The notes below the pieces were generated by a model. The model made no database searches. It was not told where the DNA came from and worked only from the letters and a program-made list of their open reading frames with translations. The position numbers and the translations under genes were made by a program. Positions 39,466 to 48,618 of a stretch of DNA of 64,000 nucleotides are shown here, piece after piece. Every line of letters begins with the position of its first letter. The stretch's first letter is position 1. Origin of the DNA: Actinomyces oris (GTDB lineage: Bacteria > Actinomycetota > Actinomycetes > Actinomycetales > Actinomycetaceae); the NCBI RefSeq assembly GCF_001937665.1, contig NZ_MSKL01000020.1, forward strand, positions 1-64,000, in the 5' to 3' direction.

Positions 39466-40479
39466 ATGAGCACTCACGGAATCCCCTCAGCACCGCCCGG
39501 CCGCCGCAGCGGCCCGGGGCTGCTCGTCGTGGCCGGAGCGGGCCTCATCGGATCCCGCCTGGCGGATATGGCCCAGGACAGTGGCTGGAGGATCCGGATC
39601 CTCCATCGCAGTGGAGCGGGCAAGGCGCCGCGGGAGAGCATCGAGGTCGATGCCTCCGGTAGGGAGCACGCCTGGTGGGCCCCCGCCGAGCGTCTCCTGG
39701 CGCCCGGTGCCCTGGAGGAGGCCGCAGCTGTGGTGTGCCTGTCGGGCGCCCCGATCGCGCCGCGCCCCTGGACGCCGGCGCGTCGTCGCGCGCTGGTGGC
39801 CTCGCGCCTGTCCACCACCGCTCTCATCGCCCGGGTTGCCGCGGGCCTGCCCCCGGCGGGGCGGCCCAGGGTCCTGCTGAGCGGATCGGCCACCGGCTTC
39901 TACGGGGATCGGGGCAATGAGATCCTCACCGAGGCATGCGGCCCGGGCGAGGGATTCCTATCCGAGCTGTGCCGGCGTTGGGAGGCCGCTACGGGCCCGG
40001 CGACGCGAGCAGGGCTGCGCACGGTCCAGTCCCGCACGGGCCTGGTGGTCAGCTCCTCGGGTGGGCTGGGCAGAATCCTCGGCGCCGCCTACCGGGTGGG
40101 GGCGGGGGCCCGGCTCGGCCGCGGTGACCAGTGGCAGCCGTGGATCGGGCTGGAGGATGCCGCGGCCGGTCTCCTGTGGGCGATTGAGCACGACGACGTC
40201 CGCGGGCCGATCAACCTGACTGCGCCTGAGCCTCTGCGCAACCGTGACCTCCACCGGCTGCTGTCCCGCGCCTTCGGCCCGCCCTCGATGGCGGTAGTGC
40301 CCCAGGTCCTGCTGGACCGGGCGGGGAGGGCCGGGGCGGCCGGCGGTACCGGAAGCATCGGCAGCATGCTTGCCGAGCTGCTCGGTGCCTCTCAGCGTGT
40401 GGTCCCCCAGAGGCTGCTCGACTCCGGCTTCCGCTTCACTGCGCCGGGCGCGGCCTCGATCTGGGGACTGGGCGCCTGA
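39466..40479 (+). CDS. TIGR01777/SDR39U1-type NAD(P)-dependent epimerase family protein
   Basis: 337 residues. Rossmann motif VVAGAGLIGSRLA near residue 20. The family blocks VVCLSGAPIAPRPWTPARRRALVASRLSTTALI, LLSGSATGFYGDRGNEILTE, RTGLVVSSSGGLGRILG and QPWIGLEDAAAGLLWAIEHDDVRGPINLTAPEPLRNRDLHRLL are characteristic of the YfcH/SDR39U1 group, including the C-terminal DUF1731-like region. The usual GGTGFLG becomes GAGLIGS. Function of the family is not established; some members are linked to cell division. Confidence 0.9.
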   Translation: MSTHGIPSAPPGRRSGPGLLVVAGAGLIGSRLADMAQDSGWRIRILHRSGAGKAPRESIEVDASGREHAWWAPAERLLAPGALEEAAAVVCLSGAPIAPRPWTPARRRALVASRLSTTALIARVAAGLPPAGRPRVLLSGSATGFYGDRGNEILTEACGPGEGFLSELCRRWEAATGPATRAGLRTVQSRTGLVVSSSGGLGRILGAAYRVGAGARLGRGDQWQPWIGLEDAAAGLLWAIEHDDVRGPINLTAPEPLRNRDLHRLLSRAFGPPSMAVVPQVLLDRAGRAGAAGGTGSIGSMLAELLGASQRVVPQRLLDSGFRFTAPGAASIWGLGA

Positions 40480-40518
40480 CGCCCGACGCGGTGCCGGTCG
40501 ATCCTGTGCACCCCGCCG

Positions 40519-41352
40519 TCATGCGCGGGCCATGACCTCACCGTGCACGATGACGAACCAGGCGTCCTCGCTGGTGCCCCACTGCCGCCACGCCTCGGCC
40601 ATCGTCTCCAGGTCGGCTCTGTCCGCCAGCCCCAGCTCGACGGCCCGCGGCCCGAAGGAGGTCAGGCACCTCTGCGCCCAGGTCTCCGACTGCCAGGCCC
40701 GGTCGGCGGGCGTGGCGTAGCACCAGGTGGAGGCCGAGGCCGTCACGTCGGTGAAGCCCGCCGCCCGGGCCCAGGACAGCAGCCGGCTCCCGGCGTCGGG
40801 CTCGCCGCCGTTGGCCCGGGCGGTGTCCATGTAGACCGAGCGCCACTGCTCCATGCCCGCTGGCTCGGGGAACCAGGTCATGGCGGAGTAGACGGCGTCG
40901 CGCACGGCCACGATCCCGCCGGGGCGGGTGAGGCGGCGCATCTCGGCCAGGGCGCCCACCGGGTCCGTGAGGTGCTGGAGCACCTGGTGGGCGTGGACGA
41001 CGTCGAAGGAACCGTCTTCGAAGGGCAAGGCCATGACGTCCCCGCCGGCCAGCTCCACCTGCTCGGACAGGCCCCGTTCGCTCAGCGTTGCCCGAGCGGC
41101 CTCCAGGGCGTCGGCCGCGGCATCCAGGGCGACGACCCGCCCCGGGGCGACGTGCTCGGCGAGGTCCGCGGTGATGGACGCCGGCCCGCAGCCGACATCG
41201 AGCAGATTCATTCCCGCACTCAGGTGGGGAAGCAGGTAGGCGGCCGAATCCGTGGCGCCGCGTCGCGAGTGTGCGCTGAGCACCGCCGCGCTGTGCCCAT
41301 GGGTGTAACGCGCCGTCCCGAATGAACTTTCCGGAAGCTGTTCGCCATTCAT
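40519..41352 (-). CDS. Class I SAM-dependent methyltransferase (UbiE-like)
   Basis: 277 residues from ATG 41352 (MNGEQLPESSFG). SAM motifs: LLDVGCGPASITADLAEHV (motif I), VVALDAAADALEAAR, GGDVMALPFEDGSFDVVHAHQVLQHL (motifs II and III) and MRRLTRPGGIVAVRDAVYS. The pattern fits the UbiE/methyltransf_11 group; the acceptor substrate is unknown. Convergent with the epimerase-family gene, divergent from gdhA. Confidence 0.9.
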   Translation of the reverse strand: MNGEQLPESSFGTARYTHGHSAAVLSAHSRRGATDSAAYLLPHLSAGMNLLDVGCGPASITADLAEHVAPGRVVALDAAADALEAARATLSERGLSEQVELAGGDVMALPFEDGSFDVVHAHQVLQHLTDPVGALAEMRRLTRPGGIVAVRDAVYSAMTWFPEPAGMEQWRSVYMDTARANGGEPDAGSRLLSWARAAGFTDVTASASTWCYATPADRAWQSETWAQRCLTSFGPRAVELGLADRADLETMAEAWRQWGTSEDAWFVIVHGEVMARA

Positions 41353-41522
41353 GCCCCAGATCATCCGGGGATGTGATCTGTGTTGCGTGAGCGTCCGGAA
41401 TGTGGCCTTCGCTACGGCATATTTCCTCCGAATCGCGAGATGTTTCGTCTCAGTGAACGTCTCGGTGGAAGTCTTCTCGCGGTGCCGCGGCGACCAGCCA
41501 GGTGCTGAGCTTATTCCGCTAG

Positions 41523-42875
<1,353 letters not shown>

Positions 42876-42905
42876 TACCTGGCTGATCCGGGCTCGCGCC
42901 CATAG

Positions 42906-42949
42906 CGACGGCGTCCGTCACCTCTTCTTCGAGGTGACGGACGCCGTCG
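42906..42949 (+). terminator. Strong terminator after gdhA
   Basis: CGACGGCGTCCGTCACCTC pairs with its exact complement (19 bp) around TTCTTC and is followed by TTGTG. Confidence 0.88.
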
Positions 42950-43228
42950 TTGTGCCGTGGGAAGGGGCGGGGCGTGCGGGATCAATGCCCTTGGCGGCCA
43001 ACCGCGTGGCTCGCTCCTCGCCGCGCTCCCGCCAGCCCCATCCACGCCTGCGAACGTCAATCCCGTACGTCTCAATGCCGTTCCGTGACGGGCAGTCGCG
43101 ACCGGGCAATCTACCGACTGGATGAGATCGTAAAAAATACTGCAAAAATCCCGGGAGAGGCGTACCTTGGTGATGTTCCCTTCCTCGCGTGATCCCGATC
43201 TCCATCCCTACGTCCCATGAGGATTGAC

Positions 43229-45739
43229 ATGAGAATACTTCCAGCTCGCAGAGCACGAGTCTGCGCCGCGTTGAGCGCTCTGGTTGTGGCTGCACTGAGT
43301 CCCATGATCTCGGTTCCGACAGCATCCCTCATGCCGCCGGCTGCCGCTGCGGAGAAACCTCCCGACGGCACTGACGGGCTCCAGGGGGCCGACGATCCGG
43401 GCAACAAGGTGAGCATCAAGCTGGTGGGCCTGGGCAGCCTTCACGGTCACTACCTGGAGACGAGCGGGTTCAACCCGGATACCGAGGAGTACGACCTCCC
43501 CAAGGACCCCGGCCTGGTCGGGATCGAGTGCGCTGTCCGTGGGATTCGAGAGGATTTCCCCAATACGCTCGTCGTCTCCTCCGGCGGCAATGTCGGCGCC
43601 TCGCCCCACGCGTCCTCCTTCCTGCAGGACCGGCCCGTCATCAGCGGGCTCAATACGATGGAGCTGGATGCCTCAGCCCTGGGGGTTCACGCGCTCGACG
43701 GCGGAGTGAAGGACCTCGAGGACAGAATCCTGCCCGCCTCCGACTTCCCCATCCTGGCGGCGAACGTGTCCGGCTCCGATGCCCTGAGTGCCGAGGGGAG
43801 TGGTCGGGGGGTCTTCATCAAGGAGGTCGACGGGGTGCGCGTCGGCTTCATCGGCGTGGTGACCGACGACCTTCCCGCCCGGACGCCCGCGGCGAACCGG
43901 GCAGCCCTGACAGTCTCCCCCGCGGTGGCCACGGCCAACGCCCGCGCCGCCGAGCTCAAGGACGGTGACCCCGCCAATGGTGAGGCCGACATCGTCGTCG
44001 TGCTCAGCCATGAGGACATGACCTCCACGGCAACCGGCTTCTCCAAGAACGTCGACGCCGTCGTCGCCGGTCGCAGCGGACAGGGCCACGGGCAGGTCGT
44101 CACCGGATTCGAGGGCAATGCGATTCCTGTCGTCCAGCCCGGCCGTTACGGGCGGACCTTCGGGGATGTTCTCCTCGAGTACGATCGAACGACCCGGAAG
44201 ACATTCGCCTACTACGCGCATAGCACACCCATCCAAGGCTTCGAATGCCGAGGATCCTCTCCCGACGTCCTGAATACGATGTGGGAGTACTACAGCTCCG
44301 TCACAGACGTTAAGAAGCAACCGCTGGCGCATATCGGGGCGGACTTCCTGCGGGGTTCCGATGGAAGCGTCCCCGACACCAATGCGGCAACGGAGTCCAC
44401 GGCAGCCGACCTGGTCGCCGAGTCCTACCGCAGCTGGATCACCGACATCAAACCTCCTGGAACCAGCCACTACGTCGGCATCGTCAATTCCGGTGACGTC
44501 AAGAAGGACCTCACCTACCTCGCGTCCGGTAACTACAACGACATCCCGCGCCCGGACCAGGACGGCCTTGTCTCCTACGGGGAGGCGCTCGGCGTCCAGC
44601 CCGACAATAAAGCGCTCTCCTACACCACTCTGAATGGTGCAGAGCTCAAGGCGCTCATCGCTCAGCAGTGGAGATTCCACGCCGATCCTGCCGTGCTCAA
44701 CCTGGGACTGTCCTCCAACATGGACGTCATTGTCGATCCCGGGGCGACGGCGCAGAGCGGAGCCGTTCCCGCAGTGCGTGAGATCCGGGTCGATGGGCAG
44801 GTCCTGGGGGACACGGACACAGTGGTCGTGGCCTCCACCCACGAGCTGCTCGACGACGGCGTCGACTTCACCATTCCTGACCAGAAGGTCATCGTCGACG
44901 TCGGCTCACTCCACCACAGCGTCTTCATCTCCTACCTGCACTCCTTCGGGGACAAGCCCTTGATGCCGTCCTACTCCAAACGTCAGGTGGGTATGAGTGC
45001 GACCCCGAAGCCCGGTCAGGCCGGCACGGTGACAGTGACGATGGACTCCTTGGCCTACACCAACGCCTCCGAACAGACCCTCGGTGCGCAGCGAGTCCGT
45101 GCCCGCTCCGGGGATAAGGAGTTCTTCAGTCAGAACATCGACCTGACCGTGGACCGCAGTGGCCCCACCACCGGAAAGGCGAGCTTCGACCTCACGGTCC
45201 CGGCCGATGCGCCCACCGGCGCCTGCCGCACAGCCTCCGCGGACAGCTGCCGCTGGGTGACTCTGGAGTCCGTGAACGCCGCTGGCCAGGTCCTCAACAG
45301 CTTCTATGTCGAGGTGCCGGCCGATGCGGCGCCCACGGCAACGCCGTCGGCCACTGCCAGTGCACAGCCGGTCCCACCCAGTGCGCCGTCGGCTGCGCCC
45401 TCGACGCCCAGTGCCGGGCCGTCGGCAGGTGCCACGGCGACGGCGGGCCCCAGCGGCAGTGCCGGTGCGGTCCCGGATGGGAAGGCGACGGCCTCACCCG
45501 GAGGCGGGAGCGCTGACGGTGCCACGGTGCCGGTCGGCGGTGCGGGCGGTCTGCCTGCCGCCACGAGCTGGGCGAGTACCACCGCCCCGGAGGTCCGCGG
45601 AGCCGGCGCGAAGCCGGCCGGTGGTTCGGGCACCTGGCCGCTGGCCCGCACCGGTACCTCCCTCAGCGCGGGCGTCGTCGCCCTGACCCTCATCGTCGGC
45701 GGCTACCTCATCCTGCGCCGCAGACGCCAGGAGGGATGA
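43229..45739 (+). CDS. LARTG-anchored 5'-nucleotidase paralog 1, active site largely lost
   Basis: 836 residues from ATG 43229; the ATG at 43217 is possible, but GAGGA overlapping it is a good ribosome site for 43229. Signal peptide ends near PAAAAEKP. Calcineurin-like phosphoesterase domain about 60-330, nucleotidase C-domain about 370-570, a beta domain about 580-690, then a Ala/Pro/Ser/Thr wall linker. LARTG at 805-809 precedes a hydrophobic helix and RRRRQEG. Compared with E. coli UshA, metal-ligand positions read S69 (Asp), G120 (Asp), V153 (Asn), R282 and G284 (His, His). Only H71 and H261 remain; the catalytic His/Asp of GVHALD are kept. The substrate NxGGxR reads NSGDVK. Probably a pseudoenzyme on the cell wall. 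Confidence 0.88.
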   Translation: MRILPARRARVCAALSALVVAALSPMISVPTASLMPPAAAAEKPPDGTDGLQGADDPGNKVSIKLVGLGSLHGHYLETSGFNPDTEEYDLPKDPGLVGIECAVRGIREDFPNTLVVSSGGNVGASPHASSFLQDRPVISGLNTMELDASALGVHALDGGVKDLEDRILPASDFPILAANVSGSDALSAEGSGRGVFIKEVDGVRVGFIGVVTDDLPARTPAANRAALTVSPAVATANARAAELKDGDPANGEADIVVVLSHEDMTSTATGFSKNVDAVVAGRSGQGHGQVVTGFEGNAIPVVQPGRYGRTFGDVLLEYDRTTRKTFAYYAHSTPIQGFECRGSSPDVLNTMWEYYSSVTDVKKQPLAHIGADFLRGSDGSVPDTNAATESTAADLVAESYRSWITDIKPPGTSHYVGIVNSGDVKKDLTYLASGNYNDIPRPDQDGLVSYGEALGVQPDNKALSYTTLNGAELKALIAQQWRFHADPAVLNLGLSSNMDVIVDPGATAQSGAVPAVREIRVDGQVLGDTDTVVVASTHELLDDGVDFTIPDQKVIVDVGSLHHSVFISYLHSFGDKPLMPSYSKRQVGMSATPKPGQAGTVTVTMDSLAYTNASEQTLGAQRVRARSGDKEFFSQNIDLTVDRSGPTTGKASFDLTVPADAPTGACRTASADSCRWVTLESVNAAGQVLNSFYVEVPADAAPTATPSATASAQPVPPSAPSAAPSTPSAGPSAGATATAGPSGSAGAVPDGKATASPGGGSADGATVPVGGAGGLPAATSWASTTAPEVRGAGAKPAGGSGTWPLARTGTSLSAGVVALTLIVGGYLILRRRRQEG

Positions 45740-45814
45740 GGGGGCAGCGATGGTGCGGCCCTTCTCCTTCCACGTTCTCCCTGCACTCTTTTCACGCTGA
45801 CCTAAGGACATATC

Positions 45815-48400
45815 ATGAGGCTCATATCGCGAAGGCGGGGACGAGTCTGCGTCGCATTCAGCGCGCTGGCCCTCGCTTCACTCAGCCCTCTTTCCACCGC
45901 CGCGCCCTCCGGGACGGTTCCACCTCAGGGTGCCGGACTGCCCGACGTTGCTGTGCCATTGGACTCCCCGGATGGGGGAGTCCCCATCGACCTCGTTGGC
46001 ATCTCCGATCTGCACGGCTACATCGAAACGACGTTCCATAAGAATCCAGAGACTGGCGAGGTCGACCTCAACAATGTGGAGAATCCCGGTGTGACGTCCC
46101 TGGCGTGCCATTTGAGCCGGGCTTACAGAGCGAATCCCAATGCGCTATTCGTCTCGTCGGGAGACAATATCGGGTCGTCATACTACCTGTCGTCCTACAT
46201 GGATGATGAGGGGACACTGGATGTGCTAGAGCGGTTCCGCATGGATGTCTCTGCGCTAGGGGTGCACGAGCTCGACCATGGTCTCGGTGACCTCGAGGGT
46301 CGGGTTCTTCCCTATGCGACATTCCCCATCCTGGCGGCGAACGTGTCCGGCTCCGATGCCCTGAGCGCCGAGGGGGACGGTCGCGGTGTCTTCATCAAGG
46401 AGGTCGACGGGGTGCGGGTCGGCTTCATCGGTGTGGTGACCGATGAGCTGCCCAAACTGGTCTCCTCCTCCACCCGGGCACAGCTCACGGTCGCCCCGGC
46501 GGTGGCCACGGCCAACGCCCGCGCAGCCGAGCTCAAGGACGGTGACCCCGCCAATGGTGAGGCCGACGTCGTCGTCGTGCTCAGTCACGAGGACGCGGCC
46601 TCCACGGCGACGGGCTTCTCCAAGAACGTCGACGCCGTCGTCGCCGGACGCAGCCACGTCTCCTACGCGCAGACGGTGACCGGGGTCGAGGGCAATGAGA
46701 TCGCCGTCGTCCAGCCTGACCACTACGGTCTGAAGCTCGGGATGATTCGGCTCAACTACGACCGGGACACCAAGAAGGTCTCCGTCGTCAACGTGGAGAA
46801 CCGCGATCTGAGGCAGGAATACTGTCATGAAGACGATTTCGGCGGCGTCAATATCTTCTCATATAAGAGATACAACAAGATGATGGATCTGGGGGCTGCC
46901 CGGGCGGTGGCGCAGCTCGGCACCGACTACTTGCGTGGATCGGACGGTGTGACCCCTGGAGCCCACACCGGCACCGAGTCCACGGCGGCCGACCTGGTGG
47001 CCGAGTCCTACCGATACTGGCTCGCCGACATGGATCCCATGGAGCAGCCGCCGGCTTCCACACACTATGTGGGAGTAGTCCGGGCCGACGACCTTAAAGC
47101 CGATTTCCGCTACAAGAGCACCGGGAACTATCACGGAGAAGTGCCCGCTGACCAGGTCGACGGCCTCTTCACGGTCGACGAGGTCCGTAACGTCTCGCCG
47201 GATGACAAGGCCATGGGATACCTCACCATGACCGGTGCCGAGCTCAAGGGGCTCATCGCCCAGCAGTGGCGCCCCGGAGCGGATCCGGCGGCTGTCCAGC
47301 TGGGACTGTCCGCCAACGTCGACGTCATCGTGAACTCCGCGGCCCAGACCGAGGACGGCGCCGCTCCCTCGATTCGCGAGGTCCGGGTGGACGGGCAGGT
47401 CCTGGGGGACACGGACACGGTGGTCGTGGCCTCCACCCAGGAGCTGCTCACCGGCGGCGCCGGCTTCACACTCCCCCATGGAAGAGGGGTTGTGAACGTC
47501 GGTTCGCTCGGACGTGACATCACCACCAACTACCTGGCCTCCTTCAACCAGCAGATACTCAAACCGAGCTACGCCAAGCGTCAGGTGGGTATGAGTGCGA
47601 CCCCGAAGCCCGGTCAGGCCGGCACGGTGACAGTGACGATGGACTCCCTGGTATACACCCACCCCACGGAGCAGGTTCTCGGGGCTCGCCGTGTGCGCGC
47701 CGTGTCCGGGGACAAGGAGTTCTTCAGTCAGAACATCGACCTGACTGTGGACCGCAGTGGCCCCACCACCGGTCAGGCGAGCTTTGACCTCACGGTTCCG
47801 GCCGATGCACCCACCGGCGCCTGCCGCAGCGCGGAGGCCACGACCTGCCGCTGGGTCACCTTGGAGTCCGTTGACGGCGTCGGCCGGGTTCTCAACAGCT
47901 TCTACGTCGAGGTACCGGCCGATGCGAAGCCCACGGCAACGCCGTCGGCCACTGCCAGTGGCGGGCCATCGGCCGCGTCTAGCACTCCGTCGTCCACTCC
48001 CGGCGCGCAGCCGACTCCGTCCTCGACCTCCGGTGCCGGGCCGTCGGCGGGTGCCACGGCGACGACGTCGGCTGCGCCCGGTGCCAAGGCGGCACCGTCG
48101 GCCTCGGCGGCTCCCAGTGGCGGTGCGGTCCCGGATGGGAAGGCGACTGCCTCACCCGGAGGCGGGAGCGCTGACGGTGCCACGGTGCCGGTCAACGGTG
48201 CAGGCGGTCTGCCTGCCGCCACGAGTGGGGCGGGTGCTGCCGCCCGTGAGGCTCGCGGAGCCGGTGGTGGTCAGCCGATCGGCGGCTTGGGAGCCTGGCC
48301 GCTGGCCCGCACCGGTACCTCCCTCAGTGCGGGCGTCGTCGCCCTGACCCTCATCGTCGGCGGCTACCTCATCCTGCGCCGCAGGCGGCAGATCGACTGA
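45815..48400 (+). CDS. LARTG-anchored 5'-nucleotidase paralog 2, active site partly lost
   Basis: 861 residues; ATG 45815 follows TAAGGACATATC. Same architecture as its neighbours: signal peptide to about residue 30, phosphoesterase domain, nucleotidase C-domain, beta domain, Ala/Pro/Ser-rich linker longer than in paralog 1, LARTG at 830-834, helix and RRRRQID. Metal ligands D65, H67 and D117 are present. Asn of GNHE is V150 (GVHELD), and the first His of GHTH is R279 (GRSH, H281 kept). The base-binding regions are changed: NAGGVR reads VRADDLK and PFGN reads SPDDK. Activity is doubtful. Long identical DNA runs are shared with paralog 1. It lies 75 bp after paralog 1 with no terminator, so they are likely co-transcribed. 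Confidence 0.88.
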   Translation: MRLISRRRGRVCVAFSALALASLSPLSTAAPSGTVPPQGAGLPDVAVPLDSPDGGVPIDLVGISDLHGYIETTFHKNPETGEVDLNNVENPGVTSLACHLSRAYRANPNALFVSSGDNIGSSYYLSSYMDDEGTLDVLERFRMDVSALGVHELDHGLGDLEGRVLPYATFPILAANVSGSDALSAEGDGRGVFIKEVDGVRVGFIGVVTDELPKLVSSSTRAQLTVAPAVATANARAAELKDGDPANGEADVVVVLSHEDAASTATGFSKNVDAVVAGRSHVSYAQTVTGVEGNEIAVVQPDHYGLKLGMIRLNYDRDTKKVSVVNVENRDLRQEYCHEDDFGGVNIFSYKRYNKMMDLGAARAVAQLGTDYLRGSDGVTPGAHTGTESTAADLVAESYRYWLADMDPMEQPPASTHYVGVVRADDLKADFRYKSTGNYHGEVPADQVDGLFTVDEVRNVSPDDKAMGYLTMTGAELKGLIAQQWRPGADPAAVQLGLSANVDVIVNSAAQTEDGAAPSIREVRVDGQVLGDTDTVVVASTQELLTGGAGFTLPHGRGVVNVGSLGRDITTNYLASFNQQILKPSYAKRQVGMSATPKPGQAGTVTVTMDSLVYTHPTEQVLGARRVRAVSGDKEFFSQNIDLTVDRSGPTTGQASFDLTVPADAPTGACRSAEATTCRWVTLESVDGVGRVLNSFYVEVPADAKPTATPSATASGGPSAASSTPSSTPGAQPTPSSTSGAGPSAGATATTSAAPGAKAAPSASAAPSGGAVPDGKATASPGGGSADGATVPVNGAGGLPAATSGAGAAAREARGAGGGQPIGGLGAWPLARTGTSLSAGVVALTLIVGGYLILRRRRQID

Positions 48401-48452
48401 CGTGGATCGCGGCAGGTCTGACACAGGCTGACGCAGTGATACGCGAATCGAC

Positions 48453-48492
48453 ACTCGTGCCCGCCACCCCACCAGGGGAGGCGGGCACGAGT
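48453..48492 (+). terminator. Terminator after nucleotidase paralog 2
   Basis: ACTCGTGCCCGCC pairs with GGCGGGCACGAGT (13 bp, 14-nt loop). The preceding GCGAATCGACACTCGTGCCCG also occurs at the terminator after paralog 3. Confidence 0.75.
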
Positions 48493-48618
48493 CCTGGGTG
48501 ATGAATGTCAGTGAGTTCCGTGAAAAAATGCCTCGTGTCGCGCGGTCACATACGGTTAGTCATGTTCCTCTCCTCATCTTTTCCCGGGTCACCATCCCTC
48601 CGCCTGACAAGGAACGAC

